Positions 36,933 to 49,975 are shown, counted from the stretch's first letter. The stretch: DNA of 64,000 nt from Pseudonocardia sp. HH130630-07 (GCF_001698125.1 NZ_CP013854.1:2666001-2730000); one strand, 5' to 3'. Made by a program: numbers and translations. Notes: generated from the letters alone by a model not told the origin.

Positions 36933-38347
36933 TGCGCGACCTTCACGCCCAGTGCCTCCAGGAACGAGCGGGCCCAGCGGTCGACGTCGTGGTCGAGGAC
37001 CTGGCGGCGCAGCGTCCGCATCCGCTTGGCGCCCTCCTCGGGGTTCATCGTCAGCGCCGCGTAGAGCGCCTCCTTCACCCCGTCGGTGTCGTGCGGGTTC
37101 ACCAGCAACGCGCTGGTCAGCTCGATCGCGGCGCCGGTGAACTCGGACAGGACGAGCACGCCGCCCTCGTCGTGCCGGCTCGCCACGTACTCCTTCGCGA
37201 CCAGGTTCATCCCGTCCCGCAGCGGGGTCACGAGCATGACGTCGGCGGCGAGGAAGAACGCCGACAGCTCCTCGCGGGGCAGCGAGCGGTGCATGTAGTG
37301 CACCGCGGGGTGACCGACCCGGGAGTACTCGCCGTTGATCCGGCCGACCGACAGCTCGATCTCGTCGCGCATCTGCCGGTAGTGCTCGACCCGCTCCCGT
37401 GACGGCGTGGCCAGCTGGATCATGACGACGTCGTCCACGGTGACCCGCTCCTCCTGGAGCAGCTCGTGCAGCGCCCGCAGCCGGACGTCGATGCCCTTGG
37501 TGTAGTCCAGCCGGTCCACGCCGAGCACGATCCGCGCCGGGTTGCCCAGTTCCGCGCGGATCCCGGCGGCCCGCTCGACGACCTCCGGTTCCCGGGACAG
37601 CTCGTCGAGCCGCTGCGAGTCGATCGAGATCGGGAACGCGCCCAGGCGCACCCGGCGGTCACCGACCCGGACCACCTCGGGATCGCGGTCCGGCACCGCA
37701 CCGGCCAGCTCCTGGGCGAGCCAGTGGAAGTTGCGCACGCCGCCGTCGGTGTGGAACCCGACCAGGTCCGCGCCGAGCAGGCCCTCCATGATCCTGGTCC
37801 GCCACGGGAGCTGGCGGAACAGCTCGACCGGCGGGAACGGGATGTGCAGGAAGAAGCCGATCCGCAGGTCCGGCCGCAGCTCCCGGAGCCGCCCCGGCAC
37901 CAGCTGGAGCTGGTAGTCCTGCACCCAGACCGTCGCGCCGTGCGCGGCGACCTTCGCGACCTCCTCGGCGAAGCGCTGGTTGACGTCGGTGTAGGCGCGC
38001 CACCAGTGCCGGTGGAACTGCGGCTGGGCGACGACGTCGTGGTAGAGCGGCCACAGCGTCCCGTTGGAGAAGCCCTCGTAGTAGTCCTCGACCTCCTTGG
38101 CCGACAGCCGGACCGGGTGCAGGGACAGCCCGTCCTCGACCAGGGGGTCGACGTCGACGTCGGGCACGCCGGGCCAGCCGACCCAGGCGCCCTCCCGGGC
38201 CCGCAGCGTCGGTTCCAGCGCCGTGACCAGGCCGCCGGGGCTGCGCTTCCAGCCGCTGCTGCCGTCGGGACGCTCCTCGTAGTCCACCGGCAGCCGGTTG
38301 GCCACCACCACGAGATCCGCCCCGGTCACCGGTTCGCCGCTGGTCAC
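36929..38347 (-). CDS. otsA: Alpha,alpha-trehalose-phosphate synthase
   Basis: The 472-residue GT20 glycosyltransferase makes trehalose-6-phosphate from UDP- (or ADP-) glucose and glucose-6-phosphate. It has the N-terminal VVVANRLPV motif, [26 protein letters not shown] and [12 protein letters not shown], all typical of OtsA. It starts at GTG 38347 and lies 51 bp after the ThrE-like gene on the same strand. Trehalose serves in stress protection and cell-wall lipids in this group. Confidence 0.95.
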   Translation of the reverse strand: MTSGEPVTGADLVVVANRLPVDYEERPDGSSGWKRSPGGLVTALEPTLRAREGAWVGWPGVPDVDVDPLVEDGLSLHPVRLSAKEVEDYYEGFSNGTLWPLYHDVVAQPQFHRHWWRAYTDVNQRFAEEVAKVAAHGATVWVQDYQLQLVPGRLRELRPDLRIGFFLHIPFPPVELFRQLPWRTRIMEGLLGADLVGFHTDGGVRNFHWLAQELAGAVPDRDPEVVRVGDRRVRLGAFPISIDSQRLDELSREPEVVERAAGIRAELGNPARIVLGVDRLDYTKGIDVRLRALHELLQEERVTVDDVVMIQLATPSRERVEHYRQMRDEIELSVGRINGEYSRVGHPAVHYMHRSLPREELSAFFLAADVMLVTPLRDGMNLVAKEYVASRHDEGGVLVLSEFTGAAIELTSALLVNPHDTDGVKEALYAALTMNPEEGAKRMRTLRRQVLDHDVDRWARSFLEALGVKVAQ

Positions 38348-38398
38348 ATGCCCTCCTCGACACCCGGGCCAGGGCTCGTCCCGGGCCCGCGCCCGACC

Positions 38399-39916
38399 CT
38401 ACTTCGGATCGGCGGCCGGGGCCGTGTCGTCGGGCAGCTCGGTGGGCTGGGTGACGGACGGGGTGCTGGGCGCTGCCGGCACGAGGGTCGCGCCGGGCGG
38501 GACGCTCTCGCTGGACGGCAGCTCCTCCGGCCGCCGCTGCGGCCGGGTGACGAACTGGCCGAGCGCCACCCCCGCGGCCAGCGCGAGCCCGGTGGCGAGC
38601 GCGACCGTGATCGTCACCAGCCCCTCGGACACGCCCTGGACGACGGCGAGCTGGTAGAAGCCCCGGTAGGCGGCCAGGCCGGGCAGCAGCGGGGTGACAC
38701 CGGCGAGCGTGACGACCATCGGCGGGGTGTCCGTGCCCCGGCGCAGCAGGCCGGCCGCGAGACCGACGACGAGCGCCGCGGCCCCGGTCGCCGGCACCGG
38801 CCCGACCGCGAACACCTGGGTCAGCAGGCCGTAGACGGTCCAGCTCGCCCCGCCGACCACGCCCGCGATCGGCAGCGACTTCAGCGGCGCGTACCCGGCG
38901 AGCGCGTAGAACGCCGCGGCCAGTGCACCGGAGAGGACCGACAGCCCGAACTGGCCGACACTGGACGGGAGGTCCCCGGAAACCTCCAGCCGCACGTCGA
39001 ACTGGAACCCCAGCTGCAGGCCGAGGACGACGCCGGTAAGCAACCCGGCGGACAGCAGCGAGATCTCCACGATCCGGGCCGCCGCGGTGAGGTAGTAGCC
39101 GGTCAGCGCGTCCTGCACGGTGCTGACCACGCTCAGCCCGGACAGCAGCACGGTGATCCCCGCGGCCACGATGAACGACGGCCGGGTCCCGGCCGGGAAC
39201 AGGCCCACCGAGATCAGCAGGATCGTTGACCCCGTCGCCAGGAAGCCGCCGAGCACCTGCTGGAAGAACGCGGCGATGCCCCACCGCGACAGCAGCCGCC
39301 CGACCCGGTCGATGATCGCCGTGGTGACGAACGCGGCGACCGCGGTGATCGGGCCGCCACCGAGCAGCAGGGCGATCGAGGCGGCCAGGCCGGCCCAGCC
39401 CGCCGTCGCGATCCAGCGGGGGTACGGGTGCGGGGTGCGCACGACCTCCGACACCCGGGCCGACGCCGCCCGGACGTCGAGCTTCCCGGCCTCCAGCTCG
39501 CGCACCACCTGCTCGGTCTCGGCGAGCCGGGAGAGGTCCAGGGTGCGGTAGCGCACCAGGCGCATCGTGGTGACCGGGTGCGCCGCGTTGCCGCGGTGGC
39601 AGCACATCGTGATCGAGGTGAACGTGATGTCGACGTCGACGGCGGGCAACCCGGCCGCGTTCGCCAGCCGCAGCATGGTCGCGGTGACCTCGTCCACCGA
39701 CTCGCCCGAGGACAGCTCGATCTCGCCGATCCGCATGCACAGGTCGAGCACCTGCTGGACCTGCGCGTCGTCGGGGACCTGCGGGCCGAGCATCAGCATC
39801 GGCACCGTCGACGGCCCCGGGGTGAGCAGCCGTTTGGCGTCGCGGCGCAGCGCACCGCGCAACCGGCGTGCGAACCGGTCGGCCGTCGGCCTGTCCTCGG
39901 CCACGGTCCCCGTCAC
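38399..39916 (-). CDS. Threonine/serine exporter (ThrE-like)
   Basis: The 505-residue membrane protein has an N-terminal cytoplasmic domain (about 40-170, with the GESVDEVTATMLRLA segment of DUF1212) and about 10 transmembrane helices with the C-terminal ThrE_2 region. Homologous ThrE of Corynebacterium glutamicum exports threonine and serine. The 2TM-rich part is complete; a polar C-terminal tail follows. It lies upstream of otsA-otsB, probably co-transcribed, but no functional link is evident. Confidence 0.9.
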   Translation of the reverse strand: MTGTVAEDRPTADRFARRLRGALRRDAKRLLTPGPSTVPMLMLGPQVPDDAQVQQVLDLCMRIGEIELSSGESVDEVTATMLRLANAAGLPAVDVDITFTSITMCCHRGNAAHPVTTMRLVRYRTLDLSRLAETEQVVRELEAGKLDVRAASARVSEVVRTPHPYPRWIATAGWAGLAASIALLLGGGPITAVAAFVTTAIIDRVGRLLSRWGIAAFFQQVLGGFLATGSTILLISVGLFPAGTRPSFIVAAGITVLLSGLSVVSTVQDALTGYYLTAAARIVEISLLSAGLLTGVVLGLQLGFQFDVRLEVSGDLPSSVGQFGLSVLSGALAAAFYALAGYAPLKSLPIAGVVGGASWTVYGLLTQVFAVGPVPATGAAALVVGLAAGLLRRGTDTPPMVVTLAGVTPLLPGLAAYRGFYQLAVVQGVSEGLVTITVALATGLALAAGVALGQFVTRPQRRPEELPSSESVPPGATLVPAAPSTPSVTQPTELPDDTAPAADPK

Positions 39917-40070
39917 CTCCGTGAAGCAGCCCTGTCAGTACCGTGCGTGCCCCACCAGGCTAGGGGCGCCCCGGGACGGGGCGCCGGGGGCTCGGTGGAG
40001 CTCACACCGTTCGACGGACGGGCGGGCCGGGGGGTTGCGCCGGAGGGACGGCGTTAGGCTGGGATCACCT

Positions 40071-40142
40071 GCCGGTGTAGCTCAGTGGTAGAGCAACTGT
40101 CTTGTAAACAGTAGGTCGTCGGTTCGATCCCGACCACCGGCT
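40071..40142 (+). tRNA. tRNA-Thr (anticodon TGT)
   Basis: Cloverleaf checked by eye. The acceptor stem GCCGGTG pairs with CACCGGC (40135-40141). The D arm is GCTCAGTGGTAGAGC. The anticodon stem ACTGT/ACAGT holds CT-TGT-AA, and the T arm is GTCGGTTCGATCCCGAC. CCA is encoded at 40143-40145. Reads ACA threonine codons, which are rare in this GC-rich genome. Confidence 0.97.
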
Positions 40143-40162
40143 CCACTCCTGCGTCGATCGGC

Positions 40163-41626
40163 TCAGTCCCGGCGCCGCCGGTCCGCCCGCACCGGGAAGT
40201 GGCCGGTGTTCCCGGACCGTTCCCGGGCCGCGGCCAGCACCCGTCCGCGCACCGCGAACCAGCCGATGACGAGCAGGATCGCCAGCACCGGGATGGAGGC
40301 GACGGTGAACGTGCCGACCGGGTAGTCGAACGCCATGAGGACGACCACCGCGGCCAGGAACACCAGCACCACGTAGCCGCTCCACGGCGAGAACGGGAGC
40401 TGGAACGAGGGGCGTTCCAGGAAGCCCTCCCGGGTCCAGCGCACGAACCGGACGTGGCAGAGCACGATCGTCGCCCAGCTGGCGAGGATGCCGATCGAGG
40501 CGATGTTCAGGACGATCTCGAACGCCTGCTCGGGCACGATGCCGTTCAGCACCACGCCGAGCAGGGTGATCACCGCGGTGAGCGCGATGCCGCCGTAGGG
40601 CACGCCCTGCCGGTTCATCCGGCCGGTGAACTCGGGTGCGGACCCGTTCATCGACATCGACCGCAGGATGCGGCCGGTGGAGTACAGCCCGGCGTTGAGG
40701 CTCGACAGGGCCGCGGTGAGCACGACCAGGTTCATCAGGGTGCCCGCGCCGGGGATGCCGATCGAGGCGAAGAACGTCACGAACGGGCTCTCACCCGACT
40801 TGTAGGCGGTGTAGGGCAGCAGCAGCGACAGCAGCACCAGGGACCCGACGTAGAACACCGCGATCCGCAGGATCACCGAGTTCACCGCGCGGGGCATCAC
40901 CTTGGCCGGCTCGGCGGTCTCCCCGGCCGCGGTGCCGACGAGCTCGGTCGCCGCGTAGGCGAACACGACTCCCTGGGTGAGCACGACCGCGGCCAGCACC
41001 CTGTTCGGGATCAGCCCGCCGTTGTCGGTGATCACCGAGAAGCCGGTCTCCTGGCCCTGGATCGGGAACCGGCCGGCCAGGAACACGGTGCCGATGACGA
41101 GGAAGGCGATCAGCGCGATCACCTTCACCATGGCGAACCAGAACTCCATCTCGCCGAACAGCTTCACCGACACGAGGTTCGCGCCGAGCACCACGACGAG
41201 CGCCACCAGCGCGATCAGCCACTGCGGCACCGCGGAGAAGCTCGCCCAGTACTTCATGTAGAGCGCCACCGCGGTCGTGTCGACGATCGAGGTGAACGCC
41301 CAGTTCACGAAGTACAGCCAGCCCGCCACGTAGGCGGCCTTCTCGCCGTAGAACTCGCGGGCGTAGGAGACGAACGACCCGGACGACGGGCGGTGCAGCA
41401 CCAGCTCGCCCAGCGCCCGCAGGATCAGGAAGACCATGAACCCGCACACCGCGTAGACGAGGACGAGGGCCGGTCCCGCCGACGCCAGCCGGCCGCCGGC
41501 ACCGAGGAACAGCCCGGTCCCGATCGCGCCGCCGATGGCGATCATCTGTAGCTGCCGTTTGCCGAGCGACTTGTGGTAGCCCTCCTCCTCGTGCGAGAAG
41601 TCGGGCTGCTGGTTCGTCGTGGTCAT
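40163..41626 (-). CDS. APC-superfamily amino-acid permease (AnsP/GabP-like)
   Basis: The 487-residue transporter has 12 predicted transmembrane helices and the AAT-family motif [15 protein letters not shown] at about 30-45, with the later [15 protein letters not shown] segment typical of AnsP/AroP/GABA permeases. L-asparagine or another small amino acid is likely. The ATG at 41626 is used; an upstream GTG would add a short poor N-terminus. It lies 17 bp after tRNA-Thr on the opposite strand. Confidence 0.92.
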   Translation of the reverse strand: MTTTNQQPDFSHEEEGYHKSLGKRQLQMIAIGGAIGTGLFLGAGGRLASAGPALVLVYAVCGFMVFLILRALGELVLHRPSSGSFVSYAREFYGEKAAYVAGWLYFVNWAFTSIVDTTAVALYMKYWASFSAVPQWLIALVALVVVLGANLVSVKLFGEMEFWFAMVKVIALIAFLVIGTVFLAGRFPIQGQETGFSVITDNGGLIPNRVLAAVVLTQGVVFAYAATELVGTAAGETAEPAKVMPRAVNSVILRIAVFYVGSLVLLSLLLPYTAYKSGESPFVTFFASIGIPGAGTLMNLVVLTAALSSLNAGLYSTGRILRSMSMNGSAPEFTGRMNRQGVPYGGIALTAVITLLGVVLNGIVPEQAFEIVLNIASIGILASWATIVLCHVRFVRWTREGFLERPSFQLPFSPWSGYVVLVFLAAVVVLMAFDYPVGTFTVASIPVLAILLVIGWFAVRGRVLAAARERSGNTGHFPVRADRRRRD

Positions 41627-41849
41627 GCGCTCCCCTGCTCCGCCACCGGCTCGTCCCACCTCGCACGAGCCGTGGGGCGCAACGCTAGATCACGGGATTT
41701 CGGGTGGAAACGTTGGTGCCGGAACGGCCCGATCTGCTGCCCGAGGTGGCGACGGACCGCTCCGGACGGCCCCTGGCCCGAGCCGCCCGGGCGGTGCCCA
41801 CCGCCACCGCTTCCGGGAGCCGGAACGACGCCGGAACGACGCCGGGCGC

Positions 41850-42411
41850 GTTCCGCGGAACGCACGGTTCCGCGGAACTCGCGGGCCGCGGTGTGTCCGG
41901 CGGGGTGGGACGTGACGCGTGTGGCGCGTTCCGCGGAACCGTGACTCGCGGTGTGTCCGGCGGAACGCGATGGCCGCGGTGCGTTCCGCGGAACGCGGTG
42001 GGCGCGGGTGTGTCCGTCCGGCGGGTGGGAGGTGACGGGCGTGGCGCGTTCCGCGGAACCGTGACTCGCGGTGTGTCCGGCGGAACGCGATGGCCGCGGT
42101 GCGTTCGGCGGGACGCGTAGGTCGCGGGTGTGTCCGCCGGGACGGCGCGGTGCGTTCCGCGGAACGCGGAACGCAGGCCGCGGTGGAACGCGGTCGCCGG
42201 GGACGGCGCGGCGGAACGTGCGGTTCGTGAGCGTTCCGCGGAACGCTCACGGGGTCGTCCACCGGGACACCGGTCGGTCCTGGGCGCGTCGGCCCGGCCG
42301 TCGAACCGCGCCGGGCCGTGTCGCCGGGCCGTGTCCTACCGCGGTGGCGCGGGTCGTGCGGATCCGCGTCGGGGCCGTCCACCCACGGGCAGCCGTCGCG
42401 TTCCGCGGAAC
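41850..42411. repeat. Array of eight GTTCCGCGGAAC palindromes
   Basis: Exact copies start at 41850, 41867, 41928, 41983, 42048, 42154, 42233 and 42400; several are extended to GCGTTCCGCGGAACGC. Spacing is irregular (17 to 167 bp). Several near-copies (for example CGGAACGCG and GCGTTCGGCGGGACGC) lie between. Function unknown: protein-binding array, RNA hairpins, or a mobile palindromic repeat. Confidence 0.9.
41921..42106. repeat. 120-bp-period tandem repeat inside the palindrome array
   Basis: Bases 41921-41986 and 42041-42106 are identical over 66 bp, exactly 120 bp apart, then differ by one base inside a palindrome. The parts before them are similar with changes. This indicates a recent duplication of a repeat unit. 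Confidence 0.85.
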
Positions 42412-42785
42412 GCGACGTCGATGTGGCGACGGTGGCCTGGCGCGGGCCGGGCCGGGCCGGGAAGGGGCCGGACCGCGCTGCGGGGCGCCGGCGGGTGCCG
42501 GGTGCGCATCCGGCCCCGACGTGGCTGCGTCCGGCTCCGGCCCGTCAGTGGCATCGGGGTCGGGGTGTGGCGGCTGTGGCGTGGCGTGGCGTGGCGTGGG
42601 CATTGAGTGGCTGTGATGTGCCGGTGGCGATGTGCCGGTGGCGTGGCGGCGTGGCTGTGATGATGCGACGGCGCGGCTGTCGTCCGGCGATCGAGTGTGC
42701 TGGGCTGCGGCTGAGGCGCGGCGGCGTGGCCGTGGTGTGGCGGTGGTGTGGCGGTGGTGTGGCTGCGGCGCGGTAGCGTCCGGCC

Positions 42786-43304
42786 GTGCCCGGCATCGAT
42801 CCCGCGGACCTGTGTCGTCTGGTGGCGGCGCCGGCGGTGCGTACGTTCACCGACCGGCCGGTGCCCGAGGAGACAGTGCGCGGGCTCGTCGACGTCGCGC
42901 GCCGGACCGGGTCGGCCCGCAACCGCCAGCCGTGGCGGTTCCGGATCGTCGCCGACGGGCCGACGCGGTCCGGGCTGGCGCGGCTCGGGGCGTTCGCCGC
43001 GCACCTGGCGGCGGCCCCCTGCGTGCTCGTCCTCCTCGCGCCCGACGACAGCGGCCGCGACACCGACTTCGACCTCGGACGGGTGGCGCAGAGCGTCGTC
43101 CTCGCCGCGGCGGCGGCCGGGCTCGGGTGCTGCCCGGCCACCGTCTACCCGGAACGGAACGTCGAGCGGGCCGGGCGGCTGCTGGGGATCGGGCCGGGGT
43201 GGCACGTCCGCTGGTGTTTCGCGCTCGGTTTCCCGGGGCGCCGGGGCACCGGCCGGTCCGCGGTACCGACCGGCCGGCTCGGGGTCGACGAGCTGCTGAT
43301 CTGA
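42786..43304 (+). CDS. Nitroreductase-family protein
   Basis: The 172-residue FMN-binding protein belongs to the short nitroreductase type: an FMN phosphate-binding start (VRTFTDRPV), ARNRQPWRFRIV near 40 (SxNxQPWxF motif) and the LGCCPATVYPE segment near 118. It probably reduces quinones or nitro compounds with NAD(P)H. The GTG at 42786 is used. It lies alone between the palindrome array and the MerR gene. Confidence 0.88.
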   Translation: MPGIDPADLCRLVAAPAVRTFTDRPVPEETVRGLVDVARRTGSARNRQPWRFRIVADGPTRSGLARLGAFAAHLAAAPCVLVLLAPDDSGRDTDFDLGRVAQSVVLAAAAAGLGCCPATVYPERNVERAGRLLGIGPGWHVRWCFALGFPGRRGTGRSAVPTGRLGVDELLI

Positions 43305-43332
43305 GACCGGTCCGACACGTCCGGGTCCCGTC

Positions 43333-43363
43333 TTGACCATGCCGTAGCGGCACGGTGTCGACT
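43333..43363 (+). promoter_or_regulatory. Possible MerR-type promoter/operator
   Basis: TTGACC (43333-43338) is followed by a 19-bp spacer centred on the dyad TGCCGtagCGGCA (43340-43352). A 19-bp spacer with a central dyad is typical for promoters controlled by MerR proteins, suggesting autoregulation of the next gene. The -10 (TCGACT) is weak. Confidence 0.4.
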
Positions 43364-43392
43364 GTCCGTACCGAGACAGGGGGAGGACAGTC

Positions 43393-44136
43393 GTGGCCTG
43401 GAGCACCAGGGAGGTCGCCGAGCTCGCCGGGACGAGCCTGCGGGCGGTGCGGCACTATCACGAGGTGGGGCTGCTCCCCGAGCCGGAGCGGCGCACGAAC
43501 GGCTACAAGCAGTACGGGGTGTCGCACCTGGTCCGGCTGCTGCGCATCAAGCGGCTCACCGACCTGGGATTCTCGCTGGCCCAGATCGAGGCCATGGGTG
43601 ACGAGGACCAGCATCCCGAGGAGGCGCTGCGGACCCTCGACGCCGAGCTGGCCGAGACCATCGACCGGCTCCAGCGGGCCCGGGTGGAACTCGGGCTCAT
43701 CCTGCGCCAGTCGGTGTCGACCGACCTGCCCGCGGAGCTGGGATCGCTCGACCCGCAGGGGATGTCGGAGGCCGACCGGTCGATGGCGGTCGTGATGACC
43801 CGGGTGCTCGGGGAGCAGAGCCTGCAGGTCTACCTCGACATGCTTCAGGACTCCCCGCGCAACCCCGTCGACGACCGGTTCGACCGGCTGACCGAGGACG
43901 CGCCGGACGACGAGCGTCAGTCCGTCGCCGAGGAGATGGCGCCGCAGCTGCAGGCGGTCCTGAAGGCGCACCCGGGGCTGCGTGACCTGCACTCCGACGC
44001 ACCGCGCGGGGAGCGCTTCGCGACGACGACGGCGCTGCGGGCGATGAAGGACGTCTACAACTCCGCCCAGCTCGATGCGCTCGTCCGGGCCGCGAAGATC
44101 ATCGGACCGGAGACGACCGAGGAGGACCCGACGTGA
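43393..44136 (+). CDS. MerR-family transcriptional regulator
   Basis: The 247-residue regulator has an N-terminal winged HTH (WSTREVAELAGTSLRAVRHYH, about 3-23), the dimerisation coiled coil (near 75-110) and a C-terminal effector domain of unknown ligand (about 125-245). The GTG at 43393 has GGGAGGA upstream. Its stop overlaps the GPP34 start by 4 bp (GTGA), so both are made together. A dyad in the promoter suggests autoregulation. Confidence 0.9.
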   Translation: MAWSTREVAELAGTSLRAVRHYHEVGLLPEPERRTNGYKQYGVSHLVRLLRIKRLTDLGFSLAQIEAMGDEDQHPEEALRTLDAELAETIDRLQRARVELGLILRQSVSTDLPAELGSLDPQGMSEADRSMAVVMTRVLGEQSLQVYLDMLQDSPRNPVDDRFDRLTEDAPDDERQSVAEEMAPQLQAVLKAHPGLRDLHSDAPRGERFATTTALRAMKDVYNSAQLDALVRAAKIIGPETTEEDPT

Positions 44137-44792
44137 CCCTGCCGCTGCCGCACCGCCTGTTCCTGCTCAGCCACGACGCCGGCAAGGCGAAGCTCGACAC
44201 CAACAGCGCGCTGGTGCGCGGCCCGCTGCTGCGTGCCGCCGCCGTCGCCGAGCTGCGGATCGCCGGCCTGGTCGAGGACCGGGACGGGAAGGCCGTCCGG
44301 ACGGCGGCCGCCGCGACGTCGTCGGCCGGGTCGCTCGACCCGTTCCTGGCCGACGTCCTCGACGCCGTCCCCGCCGACCGTCCGCGTCGCTGGTTCGGTG
44401 TCGTGGACCGGAACTGGCACCGGGCCGAGGGCGGGCTGCGCGAGCAGCTGGCCGCCGACGGGGTGATCACGGCCGAGCGCCGCCGGATGCTGCTGGTGTT
44501 CCCGACCCATCGGATCGGGATCGCCGACCCCGGCGCGCTGCGGTCACTGCGCGACCGGGTCCGGGCGCCGGTGCTGGAGGACCGCGATCCGGCGACCGCC
44601 GACCTGGGGGACGCGGCGCTCGCCGTCATCGCGATCGAGGGTCACGTGAGCACGGTGTTCTGGCGCCGGGAGCTGCGGGCCCACAAGCAGGCCGCCCGCG
44701 CGCTGACCGAGCGGGTCGACGCCGAGCTGCCCGGCCTGCGCAAGGCGCTGTCCTACTCGATCGCCGCCCGCCGGACGCCGGCCAGCACCTGA
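44133..44792 (+). CDS. GPP34 (GOLPH3/Vps74-like) family protein
   Basis: The 219-residue protein belongs to the GPP34 family, related to eukaryotic GOLPH3, a phosphoinositide-binding Golgi protein. Segments such as LPHRLFLLSHDAGKAKL and AAAVAELRIAGLVE match the bacterial family. Its function in bacteria is unknown; membrane lipid binding is possible. It is coupled to the MerR gene by a GTGA overlap, a frequent pairing in actinobacteria. Confidence 0.85.
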   Translation: MTLPLPHRLFLLSHDAGKAKLDTNSALVRGPLLRAAAVAELRIAGLVEDRDGKAVRTAAAATSSAGSLDPFLADVLDAVPADRPRRWFGVVDRNWHRAEGGLREQLAADGVITAERRRMLLVFPTHRIGIADPGALRSLRDRVRAPVLEDRDPATADLGDAALAVIAIEGHVSTVFWRRELRAHKQAARALTERVDAELPGLRKALSYSIAARRTPAST

Positions 44793-47725
<2,933 letters not shown>

Positions 47726-47740
47726 GCGGCCCGGCCGGGG

Positions 47741-49141
47741 TCACTCGTCGTCGATCCGGCGCCACGGCCGGTCCGCCTCCAGCGCGTAGGCCAGCTCCAG
47801 CAGGGTCCGCTCGTCGCCCGCCGGGGCGGACAGGTGCACCCCGACCGGCAGCCCGTTGCCGGCGGCCCCGGCGGGCAGCGAGACCGCCGGGGCGCCGGAG
47901 ACGTTGCACAGCGGGGTGAACGCGACGTAGTCGAGCAGCCGCGCCTGCAGGTCGGTGAACGGCACCCGCGGGCTGAGCCAGCCGATCTCCGGCGGGGTGT
48001 GCGCCAGCACCGGGGAGAGCAGGACGTCGTGCCGGGTGAACAGCTCGGCGTAGGTCCGCTCGACCCGGCGCAGCCGGTGCAGCACCATCGGGGTCCGGGC
48101 CACGACCCGCCGGTAGTGGTCGGCGAGGCCGGTGGTGAGGCCGTCCAGGCGCTCGGGGTCGAACGTCCGGCCGTGCAGCCACCGGCCGCCGGTCACCACG
48201 GAGAACGCGAGCATGCCCCAGTAGTCGAGGAAGTCGTCCACGAAGTGCTGCCCGACCCCGGTCGCGGTCCCGGACACCTCGTGGCCCTGCTTGCCCAGCA
48301 GCTCGGCGACCTCCGCGAGCCGGGTGCGGGTGTCGTCGTCCACGGTCGCCCCGGTGGGTGACTCGAGCACCAGCCCGATCCGCAGCCGGCGCCGCGCCGG
48401 GCCCTCGACCAGGCCGACCGGCGGCAGCGCCGGGTTGCGGCGGTACCGGTCGGCGGCGGCGAGGAAGACGGCGGTGTCGCGCACCGAGCGGGACAGCACG
48501 CCGTCGGCGACCAGGTCGATCGGCATCCGGCTGCCGGTGGCGTTCGGGACGAGCCGTCCGCGGGTCGGTTTCAGCCCGACCAGCCCGCAGGCCGCCGCCG
48601 GGATCCGGATGGAGCCGCCGCCGTCGTTGGCGTGCGCGAGCGGCAGCACCCCGGCCGCGACGAGTGCGGCCGCCCCGCCGGAGGACGCCCCCGCCGAGTA
48701 CCGCGGGTCCCACGGGTTGCGCGTCGGCTCGGCCTCGGCGAACTCGGTGGAGGCGTTGAAGCCGTACTCCGGCATCCGGCTCGACCCGACGAGGTCGAGG
48801 CCGGTCGCGAGCAGCTGCCGGGCGACCTCGGAGTGCTCCTTGGCCGGAACCGGGGTGTAGGCGGTGGTGCCGTTGGTGTTCGCCCAGCCGCGGACCTCGG
48901 TGTTGTCCTTCACCAGCGTCGGGACGCCGGCCAGCGGCCCGCCGGCCGAACCCGTCACCGGCTCGGCGGTCCGGTCCAGCACGAGCCCGCGCAGCTGCGG
49001 GTCCACCCGGGCGGCGCGCTCGGCCACCGCGGCCCGCAGCTCGGCCGCGGAGACCTCGCCGCGCCGCATCCGCGCGGCCAGCCCGACCGCGTCGTCGTCG
49101 CCCAGTGCGTCGTCGGTGAACGCGTGCACCCGTCGGCTCAT
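47741..49141 (-). CDS. Amidase (amidase signature family)
   Basis: The 466-residue enzyme has the complete Ser-cisSer-Lys triad: Lys78 (LVKDN), cis-Ser in SAGASSGG (near 153) and the nucleophile Ser177 (GGGSIRIPA). It hydrolyses an amide; the substrate is unknown. The ATG at 49141 and a GTG at 49147 are both possible, with GGAGG 4-10 bases upstream. It is convergent with hppD and lies 20 bp after the DedA gene on the same strand. Confidence 0.9.
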   Translation of the reverse strand: MSRRVHAFTDDALGDDDAVGLAARMRRGEVSAAELRAAVAERAARVDPQLRGLVLDRTAEPVTGSAGGPLAGVPTLVKDNTEVRGWANTNGTTAYTPVPAKEHSEVARQLLATGLDLVGSSRMPEYGFNASTEFAEAEPTRNPWDPRYSAGASSGGAAALVAAGVLPLAHANDGGGSIRIPAAACGLVGLKPTRGRLVPNATGSRMPIDLVADGVLSRSVRDTAVFLAAADRYRRNPALPPVGLVEGPARRRLRIGLVLESPTGATVDDDTRTRLAEVAELLGKQGHEVSGTATGVGQHFVDDFLDYWGMLAFSVVTGGRWLHGRTFDPERLDGLTTGLADHYRRVVARTPMVLHRLRRVERTYAELFTRHDVLLSPVLAHTPPEIGWLSPRVPFTDLQARLLDYVAFTPLCNVSGAPAVSLPAGAAGNGLPVGVHLSAPAGDERTLLELAYALEADRPWRRIDDE

Positions 49142-49161
49142 GTCCACGGATCCTCCCGGCG

Positions 49162-49782
49162 TCAGCGGGTGTGCACGCGGCGCCGCGCCGACGTCGCCCG
49201 AGTGATCACCGTCCGCCCGCCGACGAGCACGATCCCCACCACGATGCCGCCGACGAGCAGCATCCAGGGATGGGCCTGCAGGTCGTCGGCGAGCCGGTCG
49301 CCCGCGGCGTACCCGATGCCGACGAGCACCGCGGTCCGGACCGCCGAGGTCGGCACGATCCAGGCGAGGAACCGCCGGTACCCGACGTCGGCCAGCCCGG
49401 CCGAGAGGTACGCGGGGATCGCCCCGATGTCGACGAGCTTGGCTCCGATCACGATCCGCGGCAGGTGGGTGTGCACCTCGCGGACCAGCACCGTGCGCCG
49501 GGCGTCGGTCAGCCCGAGCCGGGTCAGCAACCGGGCGACGGCCGGACGGTCACCGTTGCGGCCGACCGCGTAGAGCAGGCTGTCACCCAGCACGTCCGCG
49601 ACCAGCGCCGCGAACCACACCCCCCACCAGGGCAACTGCCCGGCCCCGGCGAGCGCCGCGGCGGCGACGGTGACGATCGGTCCCTCGAGGAACGCACCGA
49701 TCCCGATCACGAGGAGTGACCGGATCGGGGCCGTCGGGACAGCGGCCAGCAGTGCGGCCACGGCGTCCGACAGCCCGTTCAC
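49162..49782 (-). CDS. DedA/SNARE-associated family membrane protein
   Basis: The 206-residue protein has 4-5 hydrophobic segments and the VTT-domain signature (FLEGPIVTVAAAALAG, GDSLLYAVGRNGD). DedA proteins are lipid scramblase/flippase-like membrane proteins. The GTG at 49782 has GGAGG 5 bases upstream, so longer starts are rejected. It may be co-transcribed with the amidase gene downstream. Confidence 0.88.
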   Translation of the reverse strand: MNGLSDAVAALLAAVPTAPIRSLLVIGIGAFLEGPIVTVAAAALAGAGQLPWWGVWFAALVADVLGDSLLYAVGRNGDRPAVARLLTRLGLTDARRTVLVREVHTHLPRIVIGAKLVDIGAIPAYLSAGLADVGYRRFLAWIVPTSAVRTAVLVGIGYAAGDRLADDLQAHPWMLLVGGIVVGIVLVGGRTVITRATSARRRVHTR

Positions 49783-49975
49783 GGGGTACCTCCGATCAGG
49801 TGCGCTGCGTCCATGGTGCCCTGTCCGGCCGGATGTCCGCGCGCCGGGATCGGGTTGCCGGCGCAGCACAGCCGTCACACCGTGTTACGCGCGGCCGCCG
49901 TCGGGGTTCCCGGCGCGCCGTGCCGATCTCGTCACCCCCGGATCCGGCCCCGCCGCCGACGGCCCGGATCCGGGC

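Larger units (their letters stand above)
41627..42785. other. 1.16-kb gene-free, palindrome-rich region
   Basis: No credible gene. All long open frames here consist of repeats such as FRGT, RSAERT or VSGGTRW that come from the palindrome itself. The stretch contains eight exact copies of GTTCCGCGGAAC (41850-42411), a 120-bp tandem repeat and, near 42575-42600 and 42720-42770, GTGGC-type low-complexity runs. The promoter of the nitroreductase gene should be at the right end. Confidence 0.75.

Noticed and set aside
41690-42382. Long frames on both strands in the palindrome region
   Set aside because: They consist only of translations of GTTCCGCGGAAC-type repeats and have no ribosome binding site.
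41850-42411. CRISPR array
   Set aside because: The repeats are 12-bp palindromes with irregular spacing and no unique spacers of uniform length; no cas genes are present.
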